This document shows positions 9,631-21,081 of a DNA stretch of 64,000 bases, piece after piece. Source of the DNA: Enterobacter chengduensis (GTDB lineage Bacteria; Pseudomonadota; Gammaproteobacteria; Enterobacterales; Enterobacteriaceae); contig NZ_CP043318.1 of assembly GCF_001984825.2 (NCBI RefSeq), forward strand, positions 3,534,001 to 3,598,000. The letters run 5' to 3'. The translations under genes and the position numbers were made by a program. Every line of letters starts with the position of its first letter. Position 1 is the stretch's first letter. The notes below the pieces were generated by a model that had not been told where the DNA came from, made no database searches, and worked only from the letters and a program-made list of their open reading frames with translations.

Positions 9631-12356
9631 GCTTTTGCCTCCTGCAGATTATCAAGACGCGCGCCCGCCAGAACCGGCGCAATGCCTGGCATACCCATCG
9701 GCAGACCGACCTGCCCTGCCGTAAGACTTTCAGAGATAATCAGCGGCAGGCTGATGGTCTGGCCGTCATAGCTAAAGGCAACGTTCGCGCCCGCGTTAAC
9801 GCCAAGCTTTGCGGCATCCGCCGGGTTGAGCTTGATGTAAGGCTGCGGCATGCGGGTCTGGAAGACCGGTGAACGCTGGGACAGCTCGTCGCTACCGAAC
9901 AGATGGTAGTACGGCGCAATACGCCAGCTACCGTCCTGGGCCTGGAAGCTTGCCGGTACGGTGGTGAAGAAGTCCAGACCGGTTTCGGAGGCTTCAATCA
10001 GACGTACGCCCGGATCGCCGTGGCGCAGGGAGCCACCCACTTCAGCCTGGAACTTGTTCCATGCCTGCGGGGAGTTCCAGCCCGGTGCCCATGCGAATGG
10101 GATCTGTGAACGCGGCGCAGACGGCTGGTTGTTCCCTTCCATAGAGAAGGCGAACATGGTGTCTTTATCCTGCGGCTGGCGCGGTTCGTGTACGCTGATG
10201 TTGGCGCGCATGGCGGTACGACCGCTGTAGCGGTGCGGTTCACGTGCCAGCTTCTGGCCGCGAATGCGGAAGCTTGCTTCAGGTGCGGCATCTTTAATGC
10301 CTGCCAGCTGAGGCAGTTTTTCCACCACCGCATCGATAACGTGGTCAAGCTGCGTCCAGTCCACTTCACGGCTCTGTACGGTACTGTGCAGGGAGTGCAG
10401 CCAGCGCCAGCTTTCCAGCATTACGGTGTTGCTGTCGTAGTACGCCGGGTCATAAACCTGGAAGAAACGCTGTGCGCGGCCTTCGTTGTTGATAACCGTA
10501 CCGTCGCTTTCCGCGAAGCTTGCCGCAGAGAGCACCAGGTGCGCTTTGTCCATGATCGCGGTGCGCTGATGGTCGATGACCATCACCAGCGGCGCTTTCG
10601 AGAGCGCGGCGTCAACGCGCGCGGCTGAGGCGTGGCGATGCAGGTCGTTTTCCAGCACCACAACGGCGTCAGCGGCACCGGATTCCAGCTCGCTTAACGC
10701 TTCTTCCAGCGAGCCGCCGCCAATCATCCCCAGGCCAATGCTGTTCACCGCACGGGCAATCATGGTTACGCCGACGTCCGCGCCGCGGCCTTTGAGGGCT
10801 TTAGCAACGTTTGCAGCCGCCTGAACGATCTCCGCGCTGCCGGCGTTAGTACCGGAAATAATCAGCGGTTTCTTCGCACCGGCCAGGGCCTGAACAATCA
10901 CGTCAACCTTGTTTTGCAGGTCGCGATCCAGCTCAACGGCAGGGGAGTTGTTGTCCAGCGCGTGAGCAATGGCAAAGCCAAGACGGGCCTGATCTTCAAC
11001 CGGCGCGCAGTAGGTCCACGCCGCGATATCGTCCAGACGGGTATTGTCGACGTTGGTCACAAACAGAGGATGCTTCGCGCGCTGGCCGATGTTGAGGATC
11101 GCCGCAATTTGCCAGTCAGCCACTTTCTGCGCCGCTGCCATTTCACGCGCTTTACCCTTCACCGCCTGACGAACCGCCAGAGCCGCGCGTGCGCCGGTCT
11201 GGGTCAGGTCTTCACCCAGCACCAGAACCGCATCGTAGGATTCAATTTCGCGCAGCGCAGGGGTATGAATACCGCCTTCACGCAGCACTTTCAGCACCAG
11301 CTGCAGACGTTCCTGCTCGCCCTGAGCGATACCGGTGTAGAAGTTTTCCGCCCCAACCAGCTCGCGCAGCGCAAAGTTGCTTTCAACGCTGGCGCGCGGG
11401 GAGCCGATACCGATGACTTTCTTCGACTGGCGCAGAATATCTGCCGCGCCCTGCATCGCCTGTTCGGCGTTCAGGGTAATGAAGTCGTCGCCACGGCGCT
11501 GAACCGGCTGACGCGGACGGTCTTTCAGGTTCACATAGCCATAGCCGAAACGACCGCGGTCGCACAGGAAGTAGTGGTTAACGGTACCGTTGTAACGGTT
11601 TTCGATACGACGCAGTTCGCCGTAGCGCTCACCCGGGCTGGTGTTACAGCCGAGGGAACACTGCTGGCAGATGCTTGGCGCAAACTGCATGTCCCATTTA
11701 CGGTTGTAACGCTCGGAGTGGGTTTTATCCGTGAATACGCCGGTCGGGCAGATTTCTACCAGGTTACCGGAGAATTCGCTCTCAAGCGTACCGTCTTCCG
11801 GACGACCGAAGTAGACGTTATCGTGCGCGCCGTACACGCCCAGATCCTGACCGTCCGCGTAGTCTTTGTAGTAACGCACGCAGCGGTAGCAGGCGATGCA
11901 GCGGTTCATTTCGTGAGAGATGAACGGCCCCAGGTCCTGGTTACGGTGGGTACGCTTGGTAAAGCGATAGCGACGGAAGCTGTGGCCGGTCATCACGGTC
12001 ATATCCTGAAGGTGGCAGTTACCGCCCTCTTCACAGACCGGACAGTCGTGCGGGTGGTTGGTCATCAACCATTCCACAACGCTTTCGCGGAACTGTTTCG
12101 CTTCTTCGTCATCAATCGAAATAAAGGTGCCTTCGGTGGCTGGCGTCATACAGGACATCACCAGGCGACCACGCGTGTCTTCCGCGTTTTGATATTGCTT
12201 CACCGCACACTGGCGGCAAGCACCGACGCTGCCCAGCGCCGGATGCCAGCAAAAGTACGGAATATCGAGGCCCAGAGACAGACAAGCTTCTAGCAGGTTG
12301 TCCGCCCCGTTGACTTCGTATTCTTTGCCGTCTACATGAATCGTAGCCATTAGCAT
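9627..12356 (-). CDS. nuoG: NADH-quinone oxidoreductase subunit G
   Basis: This is the large (up to 909-residue) iron-sulfur subunit of the peripheral arm. An N-terminal [2Fe-2S] domain ([15 protein letters not shown]) is followed by [14 protein letters not shown], a two-cluster ferredoxin region ([17 protein letters not shown]) and CQQCSLGC, which holds cluster N7 in enterobacteria. The rest resembles molybdopterin oxidoreductases without the cofactor. Two ATGs lie two codons apart (MLMATIHV); the second gives the form with the family consensus start MATIHVDG. Confidence 0.98.
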   Translation of the reverse strand: MLMATIHVDGKEYEVNGADNLLEACLSLGLDIPYFCWHPALGSVGACRQCAVKQYQNAEDTRGRLVMSCMTPATEGTFISIDDEEAKQFRESVVEWLMTNHPHDCPVCEEGGNCHLQDMTVMTGHSFRRYRFTKRTHRNQDLGPFISHEMNRCIACYRCVRYYKDYADGQDLGVYGAHDNVYFGRPEDGTLESEFSGNLVEICPTGVFTDKTHSERYNRKWDMQFAPSICQQCSLGCNTSPGERYGELRRIENRYNGTVNHYFLCDRGRFGYGYVNLKDRPRQPVQRRGDDFITLNAEQAMQGAADILRQSKKVIGIGSPRASVESNFALRELVGAENFYTGIAQGEQERLQLVLKVLREGGIHTPALREIESYDAVLVLGEDLTQTGARAALAVRQAVKGKAREMAAAQKVADWQIAAILNIGQRAKHPLFVTNVDNTRLDDIAAWTYCAPVEDQARLGFAIAHALDNNSPAVELDRDLQNKVDVIVQALAGAKKPLIISGTNAGSAEIVQAAANVAKALKGRGADVGVTMIARAVNSIGLGMIGGGSLEEALSELESGAADAVVVLENDLHRHASAARVDAALSKAPLVMVIDHQRTAIMDKAHLVLSAASFAESDGTVINNEGRAQRFFQVYDPAYYDSNTVMLESWRWLHSLHSTVQSREVDWTQLDHVIDAVVEKLPQLAGIKDAAPEASFRIRGQKLAREPHRYSGRTAMRANISVHEPRQPQDKDTMFAFSMEGNNQPSAPRSQIPFAWAPGWNSPQAWNKFQAEVGGSLRHGDPGVRLIEASETGLDFFTTVPASFQAQDGSWRIAPYYHLFGSDELSQRSPVFQTRMPQPYIKLNPADAAKLGVNAGANVAFSYDGQTISLPLIISESLTAGQVGLPMGMPGIAPVLAGARLDNLQEAKA

Positions 12357-12404
12357 GCTTCCAGTTGGCTCGAATTGCTTCGAGCGTTAATCAAAATTCT
12401 GTCT

Positions 12405-13742
12405 TTACCAGCGTGCTTTCAGCAGGTTCGGCTGAATCCCATTGATTGAATGGGTATTGCTGAACGGCTGCTTGATGCCTGCTTCGAATTCGTCGCGGAA
12501 ATATTTAATCGCGCTCTGCAGCGGCTCGACGGCACCCGGTGCGTGGGCACAGAAGGTCTTACCTGGCCCTAAGAATCGACACAGTTGCTCAAGCGTCTCG
12601 ATATCGCCAGGCTGGCCTTCGCCACGTTCGATCGCGCGCAGGATCTTCACGCTCCACGGCAGACCATCACGGCACGGTGTACACCAGCCGCAGGACTCGC
12701 GGGCGAAGAACTCTTCCAGGTTACGCACCAGCGAAACCATGCCGATCTCGTGGTCGACGGCCATCGCCAGCGCCGTCCCCAGACGGCTGCCTGCTTTACC
12801 AATGCTTTCGAATTCCATCGGCAGGTCAAGGTGGGCTTCGGTGAGGAAGTCTGTCCCTGCCCCGCCCGGCTGCCAGGCTTTGAATTTCAGGCCATCGCGC
12901 ATGCCGCCCGCGTAATCTTCAAGAATTTCGCGCGCGGTGGTACCGAACGGCAGTTCCCAGACGCCCGGGTTTTTCACGCGGCCGGAGAAGCCCATCAGCT
13001 TGGTACCGGCATCTTTGCTTGAGGAGATGCCCTGATACCACTCCACGCCGTTGGCGAGGATAGCCGGAACGTTACACAGGGTTTCAACGTTGTTGACGCA
13101 GGTCGGTTTACCCCATACGCCGGAGCTTGCCGGGAACGGCGGCTTGGAACGCGGGTTCGCGCGGCGGCCTTCCAGGGAGTTAATCAGCGCGGTTTCTTCA
13201 CCGCAGATATAACGCCCGGCACCGGTGTGCACGAACAGCTCGAAGTCAAAGCCGGTGCCTAGGATGTTTTTACCCAGCAGACCGGCTTCGGTGGCTTCGG
13301 CAATCGCGCGACGCAGGTTTTCTGCCGCTTCGATGTACTCGCCGCGCAGGAAGATGTAGCCACGGTACGCTTTCAGCGCAAACGCGGAGATCAGCATGCC
13401 TTCCACCAGCAGGTGGGGCAGCTGCTCCATCAGCAGGCGGTCTTTATAGGTGCCCGGCTCCATTTCATCGGCGTTACACAGCAGGTAACGGATGTTCATG
13501 GACTCGTCTTTCGGCATCAGGCTCCACTTCAGGCCGGTGGAGAAGCCCGCGCCGCCGCGCCCTTTCAGGCCAGCGTCTTTCACCGCGTTAACGATGTCGT
13601 CCGGCGCCATGCCGCCAAGGGCTTTACGCGCGCCGGCATAGCCGTTTTTGCTCTGGTATTCGTCGAGCCATACCGGCTGTTTGTCATCGCGCAGACGCCA
13701 GGTCAGCGGATGCGTCTCAGCAGTACGAATTACAGTTTTCAT
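12405..13742 (-). CDS. nuoF: NADH-quinone oxidoreductase subunit F (NADH/FMN)
   Basis: This 445-residue entry subunit of complex I binds NADH and FMN through the glycine-rich segment [16 protein letters not shown]. Its C-terminal [4Fe-4S] motif is [12 protein letters not shown] plus a distal cysteine in KTFCAHAPG. The length equals E. coli. The start overlaps nuoE by four bases, and 48 bases separate it from nuoG. Confidence 0.98.
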   Translation of the reverse strand: MKTVIRTAETHPLTWRLRDDKQPVWLDEYQSKNGYAGARKALGGMAPDDIVNAVKDAGLKGRGGAGFSTGLKWSLMPKDESMNIRYLLCNADEMEPGTYKDRLLMEQLPHLLVEGMLISAFALKAYRGYIFLRGEYIEAAENLRRAIAEATEAGLLGKNILGTGFDFELFVHTGAGRYICGEETALINSLEGRRANPRSKPPFPASSGVWGKPTCVNNVETLCNVPAILANGVEWYQGISSSKDAGTKLMGFSGRVKNPGVWELPFGTTAREILEDYAGGMRDGLKFKAWQPGGAGTDFLTEAHLDLPMEFESIGKAGSRLGTALAMAVDHEIGMVSLVRNLEEFFARESCGWCTPCRDGLPWSVKILRAIERGEGQPGDIETLEQLCRFLGPGKTFCAHAPGAVEPLQSAIKYFRDEFEAGIKQPFSNTHSINGIQPNLLKARW

Positions 13743-14239
13743 TTGTACTGCTCCAGCAGGTCAGGAATCGCTTCCGGCGTCAGATGGCTGTGAGTGTCCT
13801 CGTCAATCATCATGGTCGGCCCCTTGTCGCAGTTACCCAGGCAGCAGGTTGGCAGCAGAGTAAAGCGTCCATCGAACGTGGTCTGGCCCGGCTTGATATT
13901 GAGCTTCTTCTCAATCGCAGCCTGAATGCCCTGATAGCCGGTGATGTGGCAGACAACGCTGTCACAGTAGCGAATCACATGGCGGCCTACCGGCTGACGG
14001 AAGATCTGGCTGTAGAACGTGGCCACGCCTTCTACGTCACTTGCCGGAATACCCAGCACTTCCGCGATCGCATAGATCGCCCCATCCGGCACCCAACCAC
14101 GCTGTTTCTGTACGATTTTCAGCGCTTCAATGGACGCCGCACGCGGGTCTTCGTAGTGGTGCATCTCATGCTCAATGGCGGCACGTTCTGCTTCACTCAG
14201 CTCAAAAGCCTCGGTTTGTGGTTGTTGATTCTCGTGCAT
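13739..14239 (-). CDS. nuoE: NADH-quinone oxidoreductase subunit E, [2Fe-2S]
   Basis: This 166-residue thioredoxin-fold ferredoxin has its N1a [2Fe-2S] ligands in YCDSVVCH and PTCCLGNC. It forms the NADH dehydrogenase tip with NuoF and NuoG. It lies two bases after the nuoCD stop. Confidence 0.98.
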   Translation of the reverse strand: MHENQQPQTEAFELSEAERAAIEHEMHHYEDPRAASIEALKIVQKQRGWVPDGAIYAIAEVLGIPASDVEGVATFYSQIFRQPVGRHVIRYCDSVVCHITGYQGIQAAIEKKLNIKPGQTTFDGRFTLLPTCCLGNCDKGPTMMIDEDTHSHLTPEAIPDLLEQYK

Positions 14240-14241
14240 AA

Positions 14242-16044
14242 TTAGCGGTCCACATCTGACATAACAAAATCGATACTACCCAGATACACAATCAGGTCAG
14301 AGACCAGACTGCCGCGAATGGCGGACGGGATCTGCTGCAGGTGCGCAAAGCTCGGCGTACGCACGCGGGTACGGTAGCTCATGGTGCTGCCGTCACTGGT
14401 CAGGTAGTAACTGTTAATACCCTTGGTCGCTTCAATCATCTGGAAGGATTCTTGCGCCGGCATGACCGGACCCCAGGAAACCTGCAGGAAGTGGGTGATC
14501 AGGGTTTCGATATGTTGCAGCGTGCGCTCTTTCGGCGGCGGCGTCGTCAGCGGGTGATCCGCCTTGAACGGGCCTTCCGGCATGTTGTTGAGGCACTGCT
14601 CAAGGATGCGCAGGCTCTGGCGCAGCTCTTCCACTTTCAGCATCACGCGGGTGTAGCAGTCGGACACGCCGCCGCCCACCGGGACTTCAAAGTCGAAGTT
14701 CTCGTAGCCAGAGTAAGGACGGGCTTTACGCACGTCAAAATCAATACCGGTCGCGCGCAGACCTGCACCTGTCGTACCCCACTCCAGCGCTTCTTTCGCG
14801 CCGTAGGCAGCAACGCCCTGGGAACGGCCTTTCAGGATGGTGTTGCGCAGCGCGGCTTTCTCGTAAGAGGCCAGACGTTTTGGCATCCAGTCGAGGAACT
14901 CACGCAGCAGACGGTCCCAGCCGCGCGGCAGATCGTGCGCCACGCCGCCGATACGGAACCAGGCCGGGTGCATACGGAAACCGGTAATCGCTTCCACCAG
15001 ATCGTAGATTTTCTGACGATCGGTAAAGGCGAAGAAGACCGGCGTCATCGCGCCGACGTCCTGAATGAACGTGGAGATGTACAGCAGGTGGCTGTTAATA
15101 CGGAACAGCTCAGACAGCATAACGCGAATCACGTTAACGCGATCCGGCGTCACAATACCCGCCAGTTTCTCAACGGCCAGCACGTAAGGCATTTCGTTGA
15201 CGCAGCCGCCGAGGTACTCGATACGGTCGGTATACGGAATGTAGCTGTGCCAGGACTGACGCTCGCCCATCTTCTCAGCACCACGGTGGTGGTAGCCGAT
15301 ATCCGGGACGCAGTCGACAATCTCTTCGCCATCAAGCTGAAGAATAATACGGAATGCACCGTGCGCAGACGGGTGGTTTGGACCGAGGTTGAGGAACATG
15401 AAGTCCTCGTTTTCAGTACCGCGCTTCATGCCCCAGTCTTCCGGCTTGAAGGTCAGCGCTTCCATCTCCAGATCCTGCTTGGCTTTGGTCAGCTCAAACG
15501 GATCGAATTCGGTGGCACGTGCCGGGTAGTCTTTACGCAGCGGGTGGCCGGTCCAGGTCTGCGGCATCATAATGCGCGTCAGGTGCGGGTGGCCGTCGAA
15601 GGTCATGCCGAACATTTCCCAGGTTTCACGCTCGTACCAGTTCGCGTTCGGGAAAAGTTTGGTGATGGTCGGCAGATGCATGTCGTTTTCAGACAATGCC
15701 ACCTTGAGCATGATATCCGTGTTGCGGTCTATTGAGATCAGGTGGTAGAAAACGGAAAAATCCGCAGCAGGGAGACCCTGGCGGTGGGTACGCAGACGTT
15801 CATCCATGCCGTGTAAATCAAACAGCATGACGTACGGTTTTGGCAATTTCTTGAGGAAATCGACAACTTCCAGCAATTGTTCACGCTTCACCCAAACAAC
15901 GGGTACCCCGGTGCGGGTCGCCTGAACGGTAAAGGCATCCGGCCCAAAACGGTTGCGCAGTTCGCCAATGACAGGGTCATCCAGATGATCCCGGGTCTGC
16001 CAGGCGGCTTCTTGCGCGGTTAAGTCGGTCATATTGTTCACCAT
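14242..16044 (-). CDS. nuoC: NADH-quinone oxidoreductase fused subunit C/D
   Basis: This 600-residue fusion has NuoC at about residues 1-190 ([18 protein letters not shown]) and NuoD at about 210-600 ([15 protein letters not shown], the quinone-site loop; [11 protein letters not shown]; the [NiFe]-hydrogenase-like fold). Fusion of C and D is normal for enterobacteria. The translation opens [16 protein letters not shown] second ATG at codon 5 is preceded by GGTGAA, so the start may be either. The C-terminal [15 protein letters not shown] is the canonical end. Confidence 0.97.
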   Translation of the reverse strand: MVNNMTDLTAQEAAWQTRDHLDDPVIGELRNRFGPDAFTVQATRTGVPVVWVKREQLLEVVDFLKKLPKPYVMLFDLHGMDERLRTHRQGLPAADFSVFYHLISIDRNTDIMLKVALSENDMHLPTITKLFPNANWYERETWEMFGMTFDGHPHLTRIMMPQTWTGHPLRKDYPARATEFDPFELTKAKQDLEMEALTFKPEDWGMKRGTENEDFMFLNLGPNHPSAHGAFRIILQLDGEEIVDCVPDIGYHHRGAEKMGERQSWHSYIPYTDRIEYLGGCVNEMPYVLAVEKLAGIVTPDRVNVIRVMLSELFRINSHLLYISTFIQDVGAMTPVFFAFTDRQKIYDLVEAITGFRMHPAWFRIGGVAHDLPRGWDRLLREFLDWMPKRLASYEKAALRNTILKGRSQGVAAYGAKEALEWGTTGAGLRATGIDFDVRKARPYSGYENFDFEVPVGGGVSDCYTRVMLKVEELRQSLRILEQCLNNMPEGPFKADHPLTTPPPKERTLQHIETLITHFLQVSWGPVMPAQESFQMIEATKGINSYYLTSDGSTMSYRTRVRTPSFAHLQQIPSAIRGSLVSDLIVYLGSIDFVMSDVDR

Positions 16045-16133
16045 TGCAAATGGTCCGTGGTGACTGTTGAGCCTGGCTTCGCGCTATTTGAGTAGTGATA
16101 TGCGAAGGTGTTCTCCAGGCCTACAGGCGCAAA

Positions 16134-16808
16134 TTAAATTTCGTCAGGCGTACGCAGATTGGTGACGGCAATACGTTCACCACGTTTACGCTCGCGCTCA
16201 GACTGCATGTTCGCGCGATACACACCCTGATCGCCAACAACCCACGACAGTGGGCGACGTTCTTTACCGATAGACTCCTGCAGCAGCATCAGCGCCTGCA
16301 TGTAGGCTTCCGGACGTGGCGGACAACCCGGGATGTACACATCCACTGGAATAAATTTATCTACGCCCTGCACGACGGAATAGATGTCGTACATACCGCC
16401 AGAGTTAGCACATGCGCCCATGGAGATAACCCATTTAGGCTCCAGCATCTGGTCATAGAGACGCTGAATGACTGGCGCCATCTTGGTAAAGCACGTACCG
16501 GCTACCACCATCAGGTCAGCCTGACGTGGGGAAGCACGCAGTACCTCTGCCCCAAAACGCGCAACGTCATGCACCGCAGTGAATGACGTCACCATTTCAA
16601 CGTAGCAGCAAGAAAGGCCAAAGTTGTACGGCCAGATAGAGTTCTTACGACCCCAGTTGACCATATCGTGCATGGCATGTTCGAGCTTGCCCATGTACAC
16701 GCTTTTATTGACTTCTTGCTCCAGGGGGTCGGTTACGATCTCCTGTTTTTGCAGGGGGTAACGGTCATTCTCACCGTTAGGATCTATGCGGGTGAGCGTA
16801 TAATCCAT
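16134..16808 (-). CDS. nuoB: NADH-quinone oxidoreductase subunit B, [4Fe-4S] N2
   Basis: This 224-residue subunit carries the terminal cluster N2, with the tandem cysteines in [10 protein letters not shown] and further ligands in [11 protein letters not shown] and [10 protein letters not shown]. It hands electrons to ubiquinone. From memory the E. coli protein is about 220 residues and reads GKLNDMVNWG, where this one reads [14 protein letters not shown]; the four extra residues coincide with a CATGC CATGC tandem in the DNA. The rest of the protein is essentially invariant. Confidence 0.97.
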   Translation of the reverse strand: MDYTLTRIDPNGENDRYPLQKQEIVTDPLEQEVNKSVYMGKLEHAMHDMVNWGRKNSIWPYNFGLSCCYVEMVTSFTAVHDVARFGAEVLRASPRQADLMVVAGTCFTKMAPVIQRLYDQMLEPKWVISMGACANSGGMYDIYSVVQGVDKFIPVDVYIPGCPPRPEAYMQALMLLQESIGKERRPLSWVVGDQGVYRANMQSERERKRGERIAVTNLRTPDEI

Positions 16809-16823
16809 CTTATTGCCTCGCTG

Positions 16824-17264
16824 TTACTGCTGACGATTAGAGATACTGTTTTCCGGGTTGATGTGTTCACGACGTGAACGCGCAGGCGTCCAGTCAAGCG
16901 CGCCAATACGCACCAGATAAACCAGACCGGCCAGTAACACTAAAATGAAAATTGCGGCCTCGACAAAGCCCACCCAACCACTTTCGCGGATGGACGTTGA
17001 CCATGCGAAAAGGTAAAGCGCTTCCACGTCGAAGATGACGAAGAACATGGCTACCAGATAGAACTTGGCAGACAGGCGTAAGCGAGCGGAACCGACCGAA
17101 TCAATACCTGATTCGAAAGGTGTGTTTTTGTGCCTTGCACGGGCGCGACCGCCCAGGAACCAGCCGCCGACTAACATCAGGCAGCACAGGCCAATGGCTA
17201 CAATAAGAAAGATTGCGAATGCCCAGTGATGAGCGATGACTTCTGTGGATGTTGACATACTCAT
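16824..17264 (-). CDS. nuoA: NADH-quinone oxidoreductase subunit A
   Basis: This 146-residue, three-helix membrane subunit (ND3 family) is the first gene of the nuo operon. The conserved loop [21 protein letters not shown] and [10 protein letters not shown] flank the quinone channel. An in-frame ATG lies two codons inside the start (MSMSTSTEV). A 631-base spacer upstream must hold the operon promoter(s). Confidence 0.98.
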   Translation of the reverse strand: MSMSTSTEVIAHHWAFAIFLIVAIGLCCLMLVGGWFLGGRARARHKNTPFESGIDSVGSARLRLSAKFYLVAMFFVIFDVEALYLFAWSTSIRESGWVGFVEAAIFILVLLAGLVYLVRIGALDWTPARSRREHINPENSISNRQQ

Positions 17265-17706
17265 TGCTTACTCATCAAAAGTGATACCGACGACACTGCT
17301 CTTGCTGGCAGATGGGCATCACATCGATTCATGGGGAGGAACAAAATAACCTTACACTAACTGTCAGAAATGAGACATAGACAGCAAAATGATGGGTTTT
17401 TTTACTCCTTTCTATAACCTTTTGTCAACTTTAACAAAGGTTTCTTCACATTAAATTACAACGTGCGATTCTCATTAACATTTGGTGCCCTTTAACCCTG
17501 GTGGGTACATGACTTTCCGTCAAATGCATCTTGTTGAATCGTGTCCGTTTTGGAAGTAAAAAAAATAACCCTCCTATTTTGACAGGATTTGCCAACGATT
17601 CCTCCCCCCAAATGGGAGTATTTTCTTGATCTGCGACACGCTTTTGTTAATTCGGCCTGGAAAACAGCAACATATTTCCTGTTTTTTTAACATGAAGGAG
17701 ATATGG

Positions 17707-17739
17707 ATGAAGTTAGAACGGGAAATGGATAAGTTTTAA
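17707..17739 (+). CDS. Possible micro-ORF or leader peptide (10 codons, speculative)
   Basis: AAGGAG at 17695-17700 stands six bases before an ATG at 17707, which opens MKLEREMDKF and a TAA stop. An in-frame ATG at 17692 would give fifteen residues beginning MKEIW. The ribosome site is as strong as any in the window and has no other gene to serve: lrhA and nuoA both run on the opposite strand. A T-rich terminator on the same strand follows at 17858. Homology cannot be judged at this length, and a chance occurrence remains possible. Confidence 0.3.
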   Translation: MKLEREMDKF

Positions 17740-17812
17740 GCAAAAGCATTTATCTCATTGATAAATAGAGACTCCTCTGAAAACCCTCGCGCCAAAAACG
17801 GGTATTGTTGCT

Positions 17813-17858
17813 AAAAAAAAGCCACTGCAGGTGAAAATCACACGAGTGGCTTTTTTTT
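17813..17858. terminator. Terminator downstream of lrhA (bidirectional)
   Basis: Eight As, GCCACT, an 18-base loop, AGTGGC and eight Ts make a symmetrical terminator. It is suited to end lrhA transcription leftward and equally any plus-strand transcript from the nuoA-lrhA spacer. Confidence 0.8.
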
Positions 17859-17895
17859 ACACTTACATTTTGTTACCAGAATTTTGAGCTATCGA

Positions 17896-18834
17896 TCACT
17901 CAAAATCCCCCTCAACGATCAGGGAATCATCGCCCCCTTCGGAGGTAACTTGCTCGAACTGCCATGGGTTATGGTAGTTTTGCATCGCCTCGAACACCAC
18001 TTTGGCCAATTCGTTATGGCTGGACGAATTGTGGCAAAGCAGATACTCCGTATCCGGCAGCGCAGGAAGGCCATCGGATTTCCCCAGAACGCGCAGATCG
18101 GGGCTCATCATCTCTACCGGACGGGCCGTTACGCCCAGACCGGCCTTCACGGCGGCGCGAACCGCCGGCAGCGTGGACGCCACATACGCCAGACGCCACG
18201 GAATGTTGGCCTCATTCAGCGCCGTGAGCACCATATCGCGGAACGGGCTCGGGTCATCCAGCAAGACCAGCGGAACCGGCTCCCCTTTTTGCAGCACGTA
18301 TTCGGCTGCGCAGTACCAGTGCGTTGGCGATGTACGCAGCGTCAGGCAATCAAACTGCCCGGGACGATGCGTCGTTACCACCAGATCGACTTTGTTCTCA
18401 TTTAACATCTCAACCATAAAGGCATTACGCTTTACGCTAACGTCCAGCGCAAGCTTCGGATAAACCGAACTAATACGATTGAGAAGAAACGGCAATATAG
18501 TATCCGCTGACTCATCAGATGCGCCTAACGTTAGCACCCCTTGCAGGTTGCTAAACATTAATGACATACATGCTTCATCATTAAAGCGAAGAATTTTCCT
18601 GGCATAACCCAGAAGCTGAATACCGTGTTCCGTTAAGAGCTTATTACGCCCATGACGCGCAAAAAGCTCTTTACCAACCAACTGCTCCAGCCGCTGCATT
18701 TGCTGGCTGACGGCGGATTGAGTTCGGCAAACGGCGGCAGCAGCTGCTGCAAAAGTGTTGAGATCGGCGACCGCAACAAACGTTCTCAGCAGATCGAGGT
18801 CGAGATTCATTATCGGACGATTTGCATTTATCAT
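17896..18834 (-). CDS. lrhA: LysR-family regulator LrhA
   Basis: This 312-residue protein has an N-terminal winged helix-turn-helix (residues about 10-70: [35 protein letters not shown]) and a LysR substrate-binding domain. In E. coli LrhA represses flhDC, and so flagella and chemotaxis, and affects type 1 fimbriae and RpoS translation. Near identity of the DNA-binding half supports the assignment. It lies between two unusually long non-coding spacers, in line with complex regulation, and is divergent from alaA. Confidence 0.97.
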   Translation of the reverse strand: MINANRPIMNLDLDLLRTFVAVADLNTFAAAAAAVCRTQSAVSQQMQRLEQLVGKELFARHGRNKLLTEHGIQLLGYARKILRFNDEACMSLMFSNLQGVLTLGASDESADTILPFLLNRISSVYPKLALDVSVKRNAFMVEMLNENKVDLVVTTHRPGQFDCLTLRTSPTHWYCAAEYVLQKGEPVPLVLLDDPSPFRDMVLTALNEANIPWRLAYVASTLPAVRAAVKAGLGVTARPVEMMSPDLRVLGKSDGLPALPDTEYLLCHNSSSHNELAKVVFEAMQNYHNPWQFEQVTSEGGDDSLIVEGDFE

Positions 18835-19772
18835 ATCTATTCACTTTCAGGTTGCTCGTGCGGAGCTGCCCGGGTTGAAGCTGTGTGTATACCGTTAAGC
18901 AATTCCCTCTGAAGATTTTCCCTCGCATCCCGGCCCGGCAGACTGCCTGACAGATAGTTATTGTGCTGCTTTATATCAACAGTCAGAAAGCACGTTTCAT
19001 GACGTTATTTTTATTCTCTTAAACGTTCAGGATATTTAGATGTTCGCAGGTTTATGTAAATTACATTAAAGGTGTAACACCTTTTCTGCCATCTTTATCG
19101 CAGCGCTGTCAACGTAGCAGGAGATGTTCAACACATTCCAGCCAGAGATAACTCCAACAATAACAATCAATTAATTCGGAAAACCAGTGCCAGATATACA
19201 AAAAACGTGCCTCTGCCCTCTGCTTTCCTGAAAGACATCTTAACCCAAATCCACTTTATTTATAAGTCTTATTGCAATATTGAGGATTAAAGAGGAATGT
19301 TAAGCTTCTCAACTAATTTTATTAAAATTAACTAAAGTTGCATTTTATAGGTTAATAATAAATAAATTTTAATTTAGATTAAGACCATTCATTAATGGCA
19401 CTTAACATTAATTTCACATGAGTAACTTTTAGCCACAGCATGCTATTACGGAAACCTGCATCAAGCATTCAGGTTTAACGAAATGTCACTCAGGGTGATT
19501 TCCTCCTTTGTCCTGCTTACCACCTATTTTCACCAGCACAATATACATAATTTCTACAAACTTACAGCACATTTAACTCAACATCGCGCTGCATGCACAA
19601 CTTTAAGACAGTAAAAAAGCGACCATGCAGCGAAAAAGATTTATCAGGGAATCCCCTCTACCACAAAATCTTCTACTGCATACCCTTCAAAACGAAGCGA
19701 GGGGGGAGTACATTATTCCGTGCTGACTTCCACGGCAGGGAGTGGCAATAATAGCGAAAAGGTTAAAGGTTC
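18835..19772. other. 938-base lrhA-alaA divergent spacer, AT-rich
   Basis: No gene was found here. A markedly AT-rich block spans about 19250-19440, in sharp contrast to the GC-rich coding DNA around it, and includes the inverted repeat CATTAATG / CATTAAT near 19390-19420. It is a plausible nucleoid-protein (H-NS-like) and regulator target for lrhA, whose transcript in E. coli has a long untranslated leader. The alaA leader end contains AAAGG five bases before the ATG. I could not identify a convincing RcsB or LrhA operator by eye. Confidence 0.6.
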
Positions 19773-20987
19773 ATGTCCCCTATCGAAAAATCCAGCAAGC
19801 TAGATAACGTCTGTTATGACATCCGCGGCCCGGTTCTGAAAGAGGCAAAACGTCTTGAAGAAGAAGGCAACAAGGTTCTGAAACTCAACATTGGTAACCC
19901 TGCGCCATTTGGTTTTGAAGCGCCGGATGAAATTCTGGTTGATGTGATCCGCAACCTTCCTACTGCACAAGGCTATTGCGATTCAAAAGGGCTTTACTCC
20001 GCGCGTAAAGCCATCATGCAGCACTACCAGGCGCGCGGCATGCGCGATGTTACCGTTGAAGATATCTATATCGGCAACGGCGTCTCCGAGCTTATCGTGC
20101 AGGCGATGCAGGCGCTGCTGAACAGCGGGGACGAAATGCTGGTACCCGCGCCGGACTATCCGCTGTGGACGGCCGCCGTATCACTCTCCAGCGGTAAAGC
20201 CGTGCACTACCTGTGCGACGAGTCCTCTGACTGGTTCCCGGATCTCGATGACATTCGCGCGAAAATCACGCCCCGCACCCGCGGCATCGTGATCATTAAC
20301 CCGAACAACCCGACGGGCGCGGTGTACTCAAAAGAACTGCTAATGGAGATCGTTGAGATCGCCCGCCAGCACAACCTGATCATCTTCGCCGACGAAATTT
20401 ACGACAAGATCCTGTACGACGCGGCGCAGCATCACTCCATCGCCGCGCTGGCCCCGGATCTGCTGACCGTCACCTTTAACGGCCTGTCTAAAACCTACCG
20501 CGTGGCCGGTTTCCGTCAGGGCTGGATGGTACTCAACGGCCCGAAAAAGCACGCCAAAGGCTATATTGAAGGGCTGGAAATGCTGGCCTCCATGCGGTTA
20601 TGTGCCAACGTACCGGCCCAGCACGCGATCCAGACGGCGCTCGGCGGCTACCAGAGCATCAGCGAGTTTATCGTTCCCGGCGGGCGCCTGTACGAACAGC
20701 GTAACCGCGCGTGGGAGCTGATCAACGATATCCCGGGTGTCTCCTGCGTGAAGCCGAACGGGGCGCTCTATATGTTCCCGAAAATTGACGCAAAGCGCTT
20801 CAATATCCATGACGATCAGAAAATGGTGCTTGATTTCCTGCTGCAGGAAAAAGTGCTACTGGTTCAGGGCACGGCGTTTAACTGGCCGTGGCCGGATCAC
20901 GTGCGTATCGTGACGCTACCGCGTGAAGATGACCTCGAAATGGCCATCAGCCGCTTTGGGCGCTTCCTCTCTGGATACCATCAGTAA
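19773..20987 (+). CDS. alaA: Glutamate-pyruvate aminotransferase AlaA
   Basis: This 404-residue fold-type I PLP aminotransferase makes L-alanine from pyruvate and glutamate. The Schiff-base lysine is Lys240 in FNGLSKTYRVAGFR; NPNNPTGAVYS and the C-terminal arginine in HVRIVTLPRE are also conserved. It is one of the main alanine transaminases of enterobacteria. Expression is monocistronic: a long spacer lies upstream and a strong terminator follows the stop. Confidence 0.97.
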   Translation: MSPIEKSSKLDNVCYDIRGPVLKEAKRLEEEGNKVLKLNIGNPAPFGFEAPDEILVDVIRNLPTAQGYCDSKGLYSARKAIMQHYQARGMRDVTVEDIYIGNGVSELIVQAMQALLNSGDEMLVPAPDYPLWTAAVSLSSGKAVHYLCDESSDWFPDLDDIRAKITPRTRGIVIINPNNPTGAVYSKELLMEIVEIARQHNLIIFADEIYDKILYDAAQHHSIAALAPDLLTVTFNGLSKTYRVAGFRQGWMVLNGPKKHAKGYIEGLEMLASMRLCANVPAQHAIQTALGGYQSISEFIVPGGRLYEQRNRAWELINDIPGVSCVKPNGALYMFPKIDAKRFNIHDDQKMVLDFLLQEKVLLVQGTAFNWPWPDHVRIVTLPREDDLEMAISRFGRFLSGYHQ

Positions 20988-20992
20988 TCTTA

Positions 20993-21020
20993 AAATCAGG
21001 CTACTTAGGTAGCCTGATTT
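20993..21020 (+). terminator. alaA terminator
   Basis: AAATCAGGCTAC-TTAG-GTAGCCTGATTT is a perfect twelve-base stem. The U-run is short, but it starts six bases after the stop codon. Confidence 0.82.
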
Positions 21021-21081
21021 GCATCTTCCCTCCCCTCCCCGCACAATGAACGCCTGTCGCAGTGAAGACAAAAGGTAACCT

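Larger units (their letters stand above)
17265..17895. other. Long nuoA-lrhA spacer (nuo promoter region)
   Basis: No conventional gene is present in these 631 bases. The part nearest nuoA is AT-rich and should contain the nuo promoters and their aerobic/anaerobic control. An imperfect hairpin (AACCTTTTGT / ACAAAGGTT) lies near 17417-17443. The left end of lrhA is served by a bidirectional terminator at 17813-17858. A very short open frame with an unusually good ribosome site lies on the plus strand at 17692-17739. No promoter could be assigned with confidence by eye. Confidence 0.7.

Noticed and set aside
10914..12293. A 459-codon plus-strand frame opposite nuoG, and similar long frames opposite nuoL, nuoM and nuoCD
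   Set aside because: All are antisense shadows of conserved nuo genes, with no ribosome sites and no recognisable domains.
19229..19242. TGAAAGACATCTTA as a possible RcsB/RcsAB box upstream of lrhA
   Set aside because: Only about half of the consensus positions match, so it is not distinguishable from chance.
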